DNA of 56,090 nucleotides, taken from contig JAGBAO010000028.1 of assembly GCA_017938925.1 (NCBI GenBank), forward strand, positions 1 to 56,090, in the 5' to 3' direction. Within the stretch, counting starts at the first letter, position 1, and each line of letters begins with the position of its first letter. The notes under the pieces were generated by a model, which saw nothing but the letters and a program-made list of their open reading frames with translations, searched no databases and was not told the DNA's origin. Position numbers and translations under genes: made by a program. This DNA is from Bacteroidales bacterium (GTDB lineage: Bacteria > Bacteroidota > Bacteroidia > Bacteroidales > UBA932). Positions 9,567 through 17,519 of the stretch are shown here, piece by piece.

Positions 9567-10193
9567 TTGGATAATATCCTTCATACGGTCAGGATGATTG
9601 CAACCGCTTCGGCGGTTGCTTTCGTCGTTTTTTCATGTAAGGGAAAACTGGGTGAGGCGGCTGCTCTGGACCTTTCCGAAACCCCTGTACAGGTGGTTGA
9701 GAACATGTTTGTGGTCCAGACGGAGAACAGTGGTCTTCAGATGAGGGCAGAGGCTCCTCTGATGGAGAAATATGAAAAGGATACCGTGTCTTACGAACTG
9801 TTTCCGAAGGGATTTTTTGTGTACGGATACACCGAAGAAGGTCTTCTTGAGACCAAGATAACGTCAGACAATGCCCGTCACCTGAAATATAAGGATGGCC
9901 GTGAGAGCTGGGAAGCCTTCGGTAATGTCGTGGTCCGGAATCTCATAAAGCAGGAGACGATGGAGACCGACACCCTGTACTGGGATCAGAAGAACGAGAA
10001 GATATTCACTGACTGCTACGTCAAGATGTATTCTCCACAGGGCTTCATGCAGGGTTATGGAATGGAGTCCGACCAGCGTGCAAGAGACTCAAGGATATTC
10101 AATCCTTTCAACAGTTATGGCATTGTGGTACAGGATAGTACGGAAGTCGTGATAGATTCAGTCAATTTTATAGGACCATTGCAAAAAAAATAG
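9567..10193 (+). CDS. lptC: LPS export protein LptC (lipoprotein form)
   Basis: Bridges the LptBFG transporter to periplasmic LptA during lipopolysaccharide export. It has the family pattern of a short membrane-anchoring N-terminus followed by beta-jellyroll repeats (GFFVYGYTEEGLLETKI, ESWEAFGNVVVRNL, METDTLYWDQKNEKIFTD). The N-terminus carries a lipobox-like VVFSC, as in Bacteroidota LptC. Start: an ATG at 9519 would overlap the TPR gene by 46 bp; TTG at 9567 leaves three bases after that gene and keeps a basic n-region before the hydrophobic segment, so it is preferred. ATG at 9594 is a shorter alternative without a basic residue. Confidence 0.85.
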   Translation: MDNILHTVRMIATASAVAFVVFSCKGKLGEAAALDLSETPVQVVENMFVVQTENSGLQMRAEAPLMEKYEKDTVSYELFPKGFFVYGYTEEGLLETKITSDNARHLKYKDGRESWEAFGNVVVRNLIKQETMETDTLYWDQKNEKIFTDCYVKMYSPQGFMQGYGMESDQRARDSRIFNPFNSYGIVVQDSTEVVIDSVNFIGPLQKK

Positions 10194-10215
10194 CGTCAGA
10201 TTGCCGGAAAATTGC

Positions 10216-10223
10216 TATCTTCG
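10216..10223 (+). promoter_or_regulatory. Possible -7 box upstream of the PpiD-like gene
   Basis: TATCTTCG differs by one base from TAnnTTTG, in the 79-bp gap between lptC and the PpiD-like gene. There is no TTG at the right spacing. Confidence 0.3.
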
Positions 10224-10272
10224 CACCCCAATAGCGTAATTTATACGATAATAATCTAAAACAAACAATAAA

Positions 10273-12255
10273 ATGGCAGTACTTGAAACAATCCGTGTCA
10301 AGTTCGGAATTCTGATAACAGTGCTCATCGCTGTAGCGCTGTTGTCTTTCATCATTGATCCGAGCACACTTCAGTCTGTGTCATCTTCAATGTCATCAAA
10401 GTATGATGTTGGAGAAATTGATGGAAAATCTGTTTCCTATATGGATTTCCAGGCTGACATAGACAAATTTACAGCAATCAACGAAATCGTGACAGGATCT
10501 TCTGTTCAGAATGAGCAGCAGCAGATCCAGGTGAGAAATGCGGCATGGCAGTCACTCGTGGACAAGTATCTCTTCGTTAAGAACGCGAAGAAGGCAGGTC
10601 TCAACGTGGGTGAGGAGGAAATGCTTGCAATCATCTCCGGTGAGATGGATTCACCTGTATTCACTCAGAACCCTGCATTCTGCGATGAGAACGGAAATTT
10701 CTCCAAGGAGATGCTTCTCGATTTCATCAGCTATCTCAACTCAGATGAGACAGGCCGTCTCAAGCTTTACTGGGACTATCTTCAGGAGTCAGCTATGACA
10801 CAGCAGTTCTATGCGAAGTATATGTCTCTCTTCACTCAGAGCAATATCACAAATCCTTTGATGCTCACTGAGAAGATCGCTGAGAACAACAATACTTTCG
10901 ACGTTGAGTTCGTAATGGTTCCTTACAGCTATCCTAAGGACACCACAATCGTTGTTTCTGACAAGGAGATCAAGGCTTACTACGACGCTCACAAGAAGTT
11001 CTACAAGCAGCAGGCAAGCAGGGATATCGAGTATGTTGTGTTCGAGGTTGTTCCTTCAACAGAGGATATTGCAGCTGCAAATCAGGCTATTATCGACGTA
11101 TATGATGAGTTCAAGGCTGCTGAGAACATGAAGAGCTTCCTTCTTGCAAACTCAGACAGGCAGTTTGACAACCACTGGTACAAGGCTGGTGAACTCAACA
11201 CTGTTGCCAAGGTTGTAAATGACTATGTATTCGGCAAGAATGCTTCTGTTTCCGAGGTTCTTTCCGAGGACAACAAGTTCTATGCAGTCCGCGTGCTTGA
11301 GACAGCCAAGGTTCCTGAGCAGGTTTACGTGAAGTATGCTCCTGCGGCTTCTGAGAATGTTGACAGCCTTCTCAATGTGGCTGAGGCTCAGTGGATTCCT
11401 CAGACTCCTGGTTTCGAGGATGTAATGGTGGCCAAGAAGGGTTCAAAGGTAACCGTGAACGGTCTTGTGTTCCAGGTTCTTGATACAAAGGATCCGGTTG
11501 AGAGAAAGAAGGTTGCAATTCTTGAAAAGGATGCTGTTGCCGGCAAGGAGACCGTGAACGGATTCTATGCAAGGGCTAACACTCTCGCAACAAAGTCAGC
11601 AGGCAAGTATGAGAACTTCCAGAAGGCTCTTACTGAGGAAGGACTCTACGCTCACCCTGTGAACAAGATGCTTGAGAGCGCTGACAGGCTCGGATCAGTC
11701 GAGAACACCAAGGAGGTTACAAGATGGGCGTTCGAGGCTAAGGAGGGCCAGGTTTCAAACATCATCACTGTAAACAACAACTACTTCATCATAGCTGCTC
11801 TCAAGGGAATCCACAAGGAAGGATACACTCCTGTAGCTGAGGTTTCTTCGCAGATCAGCAACCTTCTCTACAACCAGAAGGCAGGAGAGAAGAAGGCAGT
11901 TGAGGTGGCTGATAAGATAGCAGGTCTTGAGGATCTCGCAGCAGTTGCCGAGGCACTCGGAAAGACTGTAAGCACCAAGGAAGGAGTTGCTTTCTCTTCA
12001 CTCACTTCTCAGGGTCTCGATCCTAAGTTCATCGGTGCAGCTTCTGTTGCTGAGGATGGCAAGGTATGCGGTCCGGTTGTAGGTAACGTAGGAGTTTACG
12101 TCTACAAGGTTACAGGTCGCGACACAGGTGCGTTCTTCACAGAGGATGACGCAAAGAACCGTGACGCTCAGATGACTCAGTACGCTACCCAGATGGTGGT
12201 TCCTACCATGATGGATGACGCTGACGTCAAGGATAACCGCGCACGTTTCTTCTAG
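10273..12255 (+). CDS. PpiD/SurA-type periplasmic folding factor
   Basis: A 660-residue protein anchored by one N-terminal helix (ILITVLIAVALLSFII, about residues 14-29) and carrying a SurA_N-like chaperone domain (VGEIDGKSVSYMDFQADI). In Bacteroidales this locus usually encodes a PpiD-type peptidyl-prolyl isomerase that helps outer-membrane proteins fold. Here the central region (VYVKYAPAASENVDSL) aligns only loosely with a parvulin domain: the typical RHIL start is missing, so isomerase activity is doubtful and a chaperone role is more likely. ychF begins three bases after its stop. Confidence 0.82.
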   Translation: MAVLETIRVKFGILITVLIAVALLSFIIDPSTLQSVSSSMSSKYDVGEIDGKSVSYMDFQADIDKFTAINEIVTGSSVQNEQQQIQVRNAAWQSLVDKYLFVKNAKKAGLNVGEEEMLAIISGEMDSPVFTQNPAFCDENGNFSKEMLLDFISYLNSDETGRLKLYWDYLQESAMTQQFYAKYMSLFTQSNITNPLMLTEKIAENNNTFDVEFVMVPYSYPKDTTIVVSDKEIKAYYDAHKKFYKQQASRDIEYVVFEVVPSTEDIAAANQAIIDVYDEFKAAENMKSFLLANSDRQFDNHWYKAGELNTVAKVVNDYVFGKNASVSEVLSEDNKFYAVRVLETAKVPEQVYVKYAPAASENVDSLLNVAEAQWIPQTPGFEDVMVAKKGSKVTVNGLVFQVLDTKDPVERKKVAILEKDAVAGKETVNGFYARANTLATKSAGKYENFQKALTEEGLYAHPVNKMLESADRLGSVENTKEVTRWAFEAKEGQVSNIITVNNNYFIIAALKGIHKEGYTPVAEVSSQISNLLYNQKAGEKKAVEVADKIAGLEDLAAVAEALGKTVSTKEGVAFSSLTSQGLDPKFIGAASVAEDGKVCGPVVGNVGVYVYKVTGRDTGAFFTEDDAKNRDAQMTQYATQMVVPTMMDDADVKDNRARFF

Positions 12256-12258
12256 GCT

Positions 12259-13362
12259 ATGGCACTTAAGTGTGGTATAGTAGGACTTCCTAATGTCGGA
12301 AAATCGACATTATTCAATTGTGTAAGTTCCGGTAAGGCTCAAAGTGCAAACTTTCCGTTTTGCACTATTGAGCCTAATATCGGTTCAACTATAGTTCCTG
12401 ATAAGAGGCTTGAGGTTCTTGAAAGCCTCTGCAACCCTAAGAGAGTGGTTCCTGCCACTGTTGAAATAGTGGATATTGCGGGCCTTGTCAAAGGTGCAAG
12501 CAAGGGAGAAGGCCTCGGCAACCAGTTCCTCGCCAATATCAGGGAGACAGATGCGATTCTTCACGTTCTCCGTTGTTTTGACGATCCTAATATCGTGCAT
12601 GTTGATGGAACCGTCGATCCTGTACGTGACAAGGAGGTCATAGACCTTGAACTTCAGCTCAAGGATCTTGAGACTGTGGAAAACCGTCTTGCAAAGGTTC
12701 AGAAGCAGGCTCAGACAGGCGGAGACAAGAACGCAAAGAAACTTTTCGATCTTCTTGTAAGGTACAAGGCAGCTCTTGAACAGGGTAAGTCCTGCCGTAC
12801 GGTGAAGCCTGAAAATGCCGATGAGGAGCAGCTTGCAAAGGAGCTTTTCCTTCTTACAAACAAACCTGTGATGTATGTCTGCAATGTCGATGAGGCATCT
12901 GCAAAGACAGGTAACGAATATGTGGAAAAAGTTCGTGAGGCAGTCAAGGATGAGGATGCTGAGATTCTTGTCATTGCAGCCAAGATCGAATCTGATATAG
13001 CGGAATTGGAAAGCTATGAGGAGCGTCAGATGTTCCTCGAAGAAATGGGGCTTGAAGAATCAGGAGTCGTAAGACTTATCCAGAGCGCATACTCTCTCCT
13101 TAACCTCCGTACATATTTTACGGCCGGAGCTGATGAGTGCCGTGCATGGACTATCAACAAGGGAGATAAGGCGCCAAAGGCAGCCGGAGTTATCCATACG
13201 GACTTCGAAAAAGGCTTCATACGCGCCGAAGTCATCAAGTATGAGGACTTCGTACAGCTCAAGTCGGAATCGGCCTGCAGAGCGGCAGGAAAGCTCGGCG
13301 TTGAGGGTAAGGAGTATGTTGTTCAGGATGGAGACATCATGCACTTCCTCTTTAACGTATAA
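12259..13362 (+). CDS. ychF: Ribosome-binding ATPase YchF (Obg family)
   Basis: Universally conserved Obg-family P-loop NTPase that prefers ATP and binds ribosomes. The 367 residues show G1 GLPNVGKST, the NFPFCTIEPN switch I region, DIAGLVKGASKGEGLGN (G3 and switch II), NVDE in place of the GTP-specific NKxD, a coiled-coil insertion (LKDLETVENRLAKVQKQA) and a C-terminal TGS domain (TYFTAGADECRAWTI...GDIMHFLFNV). Complete, and probably co-transcribed with the preceding gene. Confidence 0.97.
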   Translation: MALKCGIVGLPNVGKSTLFNCVSSGKAQSANFPFCTIEPNIGSTIVPDKRLEVLESLCNPKRVVPATVEIVDIAGLVKGASKGEGLGNQFLANIRETDAILHVLRCFDDPNIVHVDGTVDPVRDKEVIDLELQLKDLETVENRLAKVQKQAQTGGDKNAKKLFDLLVRYKAALEQGKSCRTVKPENADEEQLAKELFLLTNKPVMYVCNVDEASAKTGNEYVEKVREAVKDEDAEILVIAAKIESDIAELESYEERQMFLEEMGLEESGVVRLIQSAYSLLNLRTYFTAGADECRAWTINKGDKAPKAAGVIHTDFEKGFIRAEVIKYEDFVQLKSESACRAAGKLGVEGKEYVVQDGDIMHFLFNV

Positions 13363-13403
13363 TTCAAGTCTGAACACCGTAGATCGAAAGAAAGAGTTCT
13401 ACA

Positions 13404-13444
13404 ACGCGATATAGGTATAGTCGTACCTGTATCGCGTTTTTTTT
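13404..13444 (+). terminator. Intrinsic terminator after ychF
   Basis: CGCGATATAGGTA (13405-13417) pairs with TACCTGTATCGCG (13424-13436) with one G-U-type mismatch and a 6-base loop, and is followed by eight T residues. A strong rho-independent terminator that closes the coaX-ychF run. Confidence 0.9.
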
Positions 13445-13508
13445 GATATATAATAAAAGATAAAATTATATAAATATAAGATAATTATTATATTGTAAAT
13501 ATTTGATA

Positions 13509-14489
13509 ATGAGAGTGCTGTTGGTTTTGTTGTTTTTAGGCCTGAATGTGTGTCCATCCAGTGCCGATGAGGGGAAAGAAAATGTAATTATGTTCTGGAA
13601 TCTCGAGAATTTTTATGACTATACCGATGCTGGGACAGGGGAGTCTGACACGGAATTTTCTCCGGATGGAAAGCGACGCTGGACCTCAAGGAGATTTTAT
13701 GATAAATGTCGTCTGATAGCAAAAGCTATATTTTGGGTAGGGGACCGGTGCGGGAGGATTCCGGATGTGATAGGGGTGGCGGAAGTGGAAAACAGGTCTG
13801 TTCTCAGCCGTCTTCTTTCTTCGACAGGCCTTCGTAAGTATGATTATAAGGTGGTTCATCAGGAATCCGGGGACAGAAGAGGAATAGATGTGGCTCTGAT
13901 GTACCGTTCGGATGTTTTCGAAATTGTCTCCAGCTCGCATGTAACACCTTTCTATGATGGAATCAGAATGCCTACGAGAGACATTCTCTGTGTGAAATTA
14001 CGAAGAAAGCCTGATGGACGAGTCTTTGATTATGTGGTGAATCATCATCCGTCCAAGTTCGGGGGTTCGAAAGGATCTGATCTGCGTCGCGAGGTCGTGA
14101 TGCGTACCTTACGTTCTGTATGTGATTCTCTCTGCGAGGCATCGTCATCCTTGCCTGGATATGGTGGCATCATTGCTATGGGGGATTTCAATGACACTCC
14201 CGATGCAGCTCAGTTTTCTCTTCTGGATGGAGCGCTGGAGAATGCTTGCTATGAACTCTACCGAAAAGGGGAAGGGACCATCAGATATGAGGGAAAGTGG
14301 GATCTCATAGACATGTTCTGGGTGAGTCCTGCTGTTGCAGGTGATTGTAGAGCTGAAATACTTCAGATTCCTTTTCTGATGACCCGTGAGAGAAAGCATC
14401 CTGGTGAAAAACCTCTCAGAACGTATTCCGGACCTCGCTATCTTGGTGGTGTCAGCGACCACTGCCCCATAATCCTGAAACTACGGTAG
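13509..14489 (+). CDS. Secreted endonuclease/exonuclease/phosphatase family protein
   Basis: A 326-residue member of the EEP (DNase I-like) fold, which hydrolyses phosphodiester bonds in nucleic acids, inositol phosphates or lipids. Seen: a signal peptide (MRVLLVLLFLGLNVCPSSAD), the N-terminal MFWNLENFYD metal-binding Asn/Glu region, the GVAEVENR glutamate, VNHHPSKFGG, the GDFNDTP motif and the C-terminal SDHCPI histidine. The catalytic set looks complete. The start is the ATG at 13509; an in-frame TTG six bases upstream is less likely. It stands alone between two terminators and its substrate is unknown. Confidence 0.88.
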   Translation: MRVLLVLLFLGLNVCPSSADEGKENVIMFWNLENFYDYTDAGTGESDTEFSPDGKRRWTSRRFYDKCRLIAKAIFWVGDRCGRIPDVIGVAEVENRSVLSRLLSSTGLRKYDYKVVHQESGDRRGIDVALMYRSDVFEIVSSSHVTPFYDGIRMPTRDILCVKLRRKPDGRVFDYVVNHHPSKFGGSKGSDLRREVVMRTLRSVCDSLCEASSSLPGYGGIIAMGDFNDTPDAAQFSLLDGALENACYELYRKGEGTIRYEGKWDLIDMFWVSPAVAGDCRAEILQIPFLMTRERKHPGEKPLRTYSGPRYLGGVSDHCPIILKLR

Positions 14490-14568
14490 ACATGCGGCCG
14501 ATCGAGCAGGTCTATAAATGTAATTGGTTGATATTCAGTTTAATTGATGATTAGAATTATTTTATATA

Positions 14569-14598
14569 TTGCAATATCGGCAGTTATTGTTAACTTTG
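14569..14598 (+). promoter_or_regulatory. Consensus promoter of galK
   Basis: TTG (14569-14571), 19 bases, then TAACTTTG (14591-14598): an ideal match to the Bacteroidota -33/-7 consensus. Transcription should begin near 14605, leaving a leader of about 35 bases. Confidence 0.75.
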
Positions 14599-14639
14599 AA
14601 GGATTTTTGAACGAAATAATAACACTAAAATAATAGACA

Positions 14640-15776
14640 ATGAAACAGAGAATCGCTGAAAAATTCCAGACCCTCTTCCACACTGAGGGTGAATTCTTTG
14701 CGTCTGCAGGACGTATCAACCTTATCGGTGAGCACACTGATTACAACGGTGGATTCGTATTCCCGGGTGCAATCGACAAGGGCATGATAGCAGAAATCAA
14801 GCTCAACGGTACAGAGACAGTACGTGCTTTCGCACTTGACCTCGACGAGTACTGCGAGTTCGGTCTGAAAGAGGAGGATGCTCCTACACAGAGCTGGGCA
14901 CGCTATATCTTCGGAGTATGCCGCGAAATTCAGAAGAGAGGCGGAAAGATCGCTGGTTTCGACACTGTATTCGCAGGTGATGTTCCTCTTGGAGCAGGTA
15001 TGTCTTCATCAGCAGCTCTCGAGAGCACATTCGCTTTCGCTCTCAACTATCTCTTCGACCTCGGAATCGACAAGTTCGAGCTTGCGCGCATCGGTCAGAG
15101 CACTGAGCACAACTACTGCGGCGTGAAGTGCGGTATCATGGACCAGTTCGCTTCAGTATTCGGAAAGGCCGGCAATCTCATGCGTCTTGACTGCCGCTCG
15201 ATGGAGTTTGCATATTTCCCATTTGATCCTGAGCAGTACGGCTACAAGCTTGTTCTCCTTAACTCACGTGTAAAGCACGAACTCGTGGGATCACCATACA
15301 ACGACCGCCGCGCATCATGCGAGCGTGTTGCAAAGGTTCTCGGCCAGGAATTCCTTCGCGGAGCCACTATGGACCAGCTTGAGGCTATCAAGGATCAGAT
15401 TTCTGAGGAAGACTATCTCCGCGCACGCTATGTGATCGGTGAGGAAAAGAGAGTCCTTGACGTGTGCGACGCTCTCGAAAAGGGTGACTATGAGACAGTG
15501 GGTGCACGTATGTATGAGACTCACTGGGGAATGTCAAAGGACTACGAAGTGTCTTGTGAGGAGCTTGACTTCCTGGCTACAGTGGCTCAGGAGTGCGGCG
15601 TGACAGGATCACGCATCATGGGTGGTGGCTTCGGCGGCTGCACCATCAACCTTGTGAAGGCGGAGCTCTATGATGCATTCATCGCCAAGGCAAAGGCATC
15701 ATTCGCGGAGAAATACGGTCACGAGCCTATCGAAATCCCGGTAGTGATCAGCGACGGCGCACGCAAGCTGGCATAA
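14640..15776 (+). CDS. galK: Galactokinase
   Basis: ATP-dependent phosphorylation of galactose at C1, the entry step of the Leloir pathway. This GHMP kinase has the galactokinase signature GRINLIGEHTDYNGG near the N-terminus, the phosphate loop PLGAGMSSSAALE (about 120-132), GIMDQFASVFG and the C-terminal GGGFGGCTI loop. At 378 residues it is full length. It has its own promoter and terminator, and no galactose permease, mutarotase or galT is adjacent. Its codons are strongly biased (frequent GAG, CGC, CTC), suggesting high expression. Confidence 0.97.
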   Translation: MKQRIAEKFQTLFHTEGEFFASAGRINLIGEHTDYNGGFVFPGAIDKGMIAEIKLNGTETVRAFALDLDEYCEFGLKEEDAPTQSWARYIFGVCREIQKRGGKIAGFDTVFAGDVPLGAGMSSSAALESTFAFALNYLFDLGIDKFELARIGQSTEHNYCGVKCGIMDQFASVFGKAGNLMRLDCRSMEFAYFPFDPEQYGYKLVLLNSRVKHELVGSPYNDRRASCERVAKVLGQEFLRGATMDQLEAIKDQISEEDYLRARYVIGEEKRVLDVCDALEKGDYETVGARMYETHWGMSKDYEVSCEELDFLATVAQECGVTGSRIMGGGFGGCTINLVKAELYDAFIAKAKASFAEKYGHEPIEIPVVISDGARKLA

Positions 15777-15800
15777 TCAATCGCAACTTAATATAATCTA

Positions 15801-15846
15801 AATCCTTGGTATAGGCCCTTTTTGAGGATATACCAAGGATTTTTTC
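15801..15846 (+). terminator. Intrinsic terminator after galK
   Basis: AATCCTTGGTATA (15801-15813) pairs perfectly with TATACCAAGGATT (15829-15841), followed by a T-rich tract. The loop contains one copy of TTTTGAGGAT, which recurs twice downstream. Confidence 0.85.
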
Positions 15847-15880
15847 TTTTATATCCTCAAAACAATCCCATTTTGAGGAT
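15820..15880. repeat. Three TTTTGAGGAT sites before the sigma-factor gene
   Basis: TTTTGAGGAT occurs at 15820-15829 and 15871-15880, and inverted (ATCCTCAAAA) at 15853-15862. The last two form a 10-bp inverted repeat with an 8-base spacer directly upstream of the sigma-factor promoter. This could be an operator, or a second hairpin of the galK terminator. Confidence 0.5.
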
Positions 15881-15885
15881 TTGAA

Positions 15886-15914
15886 TTGTTTTGTAAAAAA
15901 TAATAATATCTTTG
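15886..15914 (+). promoter_or_regulatory. Promoter of the sigma/anti-sigma/SusCD operon
   Basis: TTG (15886-15888), 18 bases, TATCTTTG (15907-15914). The -7 box is exact. The start site would fall near 15920, only about a dozen bases before the sigma-factor ATG. Confidence 0.6.
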
Positions 15915-15932
15915 CAGGACAGAAGAGCAAAG

Positions 15933-16484
15933 ATGGACACCAATAGAGAGAATATATTATGGAATAATTTCAGGGGGGGGCAGCCTAACTCCTTCCGTAT
16001 TCTTTTTGATCATTTTTATCCTTCTCTCTGTGAGTACGCATTCCAGATATTGAAAGACAAGATGGATGCGGAAGACATCGTTCTGGACCTTTTCATCTTC
16101 GTTTGGAAGAATTCAGACCGCATAAACATAGGAAAGTCAATCCGTTCCTACCTTTTCATTTCTGTTAAAAACCGTGCACTGAATCGTTTGAGAAGTGTCA
16201 GACCTCAGATCATGGAGGACGTTTTTGATGTACCTGTCCTTGATTCCGCTCTGGAAGATATCGACATCAGGGATATCTCTGCTGTCATCAGTGCTGCGCT
16301 TGAGACCGTCTCTTATAGAGCGCAATCCATCTGGAAGATGAAACGGGAGGAAGGCAAGACAAACATACAGATTGCAGAGGAACTGAGCATCTCGGAAAAG
16401 ACAGTCGAGGCGGATGTCACAAGAATCCGCAAACTGCTTCATCTGATAATCAAACGAAACTTCATACTTACCTTATTTTTATGA
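15933..16484 (+). CDS. ECF RNA polymerase sigma factor (FecI-like)
   Basis: A 183-residue extracytoplasmic-function sigma factor of the Bacteroidota type that usually pairs with a FecR anti-sigma factor and a TonB-dependent receptor. Region 2 is visible (FDHFYPSLCEYAFQIL, then AEDIVLDLFIFVWKN), and so is region 4 (GKTNIQIAEELSISEKTVEADVTRI). The ATG at 15933 is chosen over an in-frame TTG at 15912 because that TTG lies inside the -7 box. The fecR gene follows after 64 bp. Likely role: switching on the downstream SusC/SusD operon when the receptor is occupied. Confidence 0.92.
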   Translation: MDTNRENILWNNFRGGQPNSFRILFDHFYPSLCEYAFQILKDKMDAEDIVLDLFIFVWKNSDRINIGKSIRSYLFISVKNRALNRLRSVRPQIMEDVFDVPVLDSALEDIDIRDISAVISAALETVSYRAQSIWKMKREEGKTNIQIAEELSISEKTVEADVTRIRKLLHLIIKRNFILTLFL

Positions 16485-16548
16485 TTTTTCACTTTTTCGT
16501 AGGGTATAGCACTTTTGAGTGTGTCGTATGTGAAAACGATATATCAAA

Positions 16549-17511
16549 ATGGATACTAACCCTAAAGCGAAGAATCTTCCTATTAATCTAATAATAGCCT
16601 CGTTCAGAGGTTCCATATCTCAACAACAGGAAACCGATCTCCAGGAGTGGCTTTCAGCCGAAGGCAACAGAAAAAAATATGATGCTCTGAAAAGAGTCTG
16701 GAATCATACTGTGGCAAACGCCGATGAATTTGATTCCAGGAAAGCATATCGGACTTTTCGCCGCCGGATTTCCAATGTGTGGAAGAATGTTGCCATATCT
16801 GCATCAGTTGCTGCCGTCGCTGCATTATTCCTTTTATTATATGGTGTAGGCATCCGGCAGTCGGAACCTGTCCTTACCCAGACCTATGTCTGCATGACAG
16901 GAAAGTCGTTCGTTGTTCTTCCTGACGGTTCCAATGTGGTGCTTCATAAGGGGGCGTCTATTTCTTATGACAATTCCTTTTCAAGGACAAACAGGGCTGT
17001 AACGCTTGAAGGTGAGGCTTACTTTGATGTAGCCAAGGATCCTGAAAACACATTCACCGTGTGTATAGATGATGTTGACGTCACTGTTCACGGAACATCG
17101 TTCAATGTGTTGGAAAACAACGAATCTGTCATTGTCAGCCTTGTTGAAGGCTCCGTGGATGTTACTACGGAAGCCGGCACAAGATGCGTCCTTGAACCAG
17201 GGCATGCGGCTGTATATGACAAGGGGACAGGCAGTCTTGTTGACAAAAGGTATGATGTTGATTTTGCATCATGCTGGGCACGTGACCGCCTTACCTTCAC
17301 TCAGGCCTCTCTGGGCGAGGTGTGCAGATATCTGTCTAAATGGTACGATGTCGAGATCGTTGTTCCTGCAGCCCTTGAATCATCCTGCTCCTATACCTTC
17401 ACGATCCGTGAGGAACCGATTGACCAGATTCTTGACATCATGAGCAGGCTAAATCCTATGAAATATCTCTATACCAACGATCATAGGATAATAATCTCTG
17501 AAATACTTTAA
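16549..17511 (+). CDS. FecR-family anti-sigma factor
   Basis: Inner-membrane anti-sigma factor that holds the partner sigma factor until the SusC-like receptor signals. The 320 residues show a cytoplasmic helical N-terminus, one membrane helix (ISASVAAVAALFLLLYGVGI, about 84-103), a periplasmic FecR beta domain (SFVVLPDGSNVVLHKGASI, VTLEGEAYFDVAKDPENTF, VHGTSFNVLENNESVIV) and a C-terminal DUF4974-like domain (LTFTQASLGEVCRYLSKWY). It lies between the sigma factor and SusC with 8 bp to the latter. Confidence 0.93.
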   Translation: MDTNPKAKNLPINLIIASFRGSISQQQETDLQEWLSAEGNRKKYDALKRVWNHTVANADEFDSRKAYRTFRRRISNVWKNVAISASVAAVAALFLLLYGVGIRQSEPVLTQTYVCMTGKSFVVLPDGSNVVLHKGASISYDNSFSRTNRAVTLEGEAYFDVAKDPENTFTVCIDDVDVTVHGTSFNVLENNESVIVSLVEGSVDVTTEAGTRCVLEPGHAAVYDKGTGSLVDKRYDVDFASCWARDRLTFTQASLGEVCRYLSKWYDVEIVVPAALESSCSYTFTIREEPIDQILDIMSRLNPMKYLYTNDHRIIISEIL

Positions 17512-17519
17512 CCCTTAAT

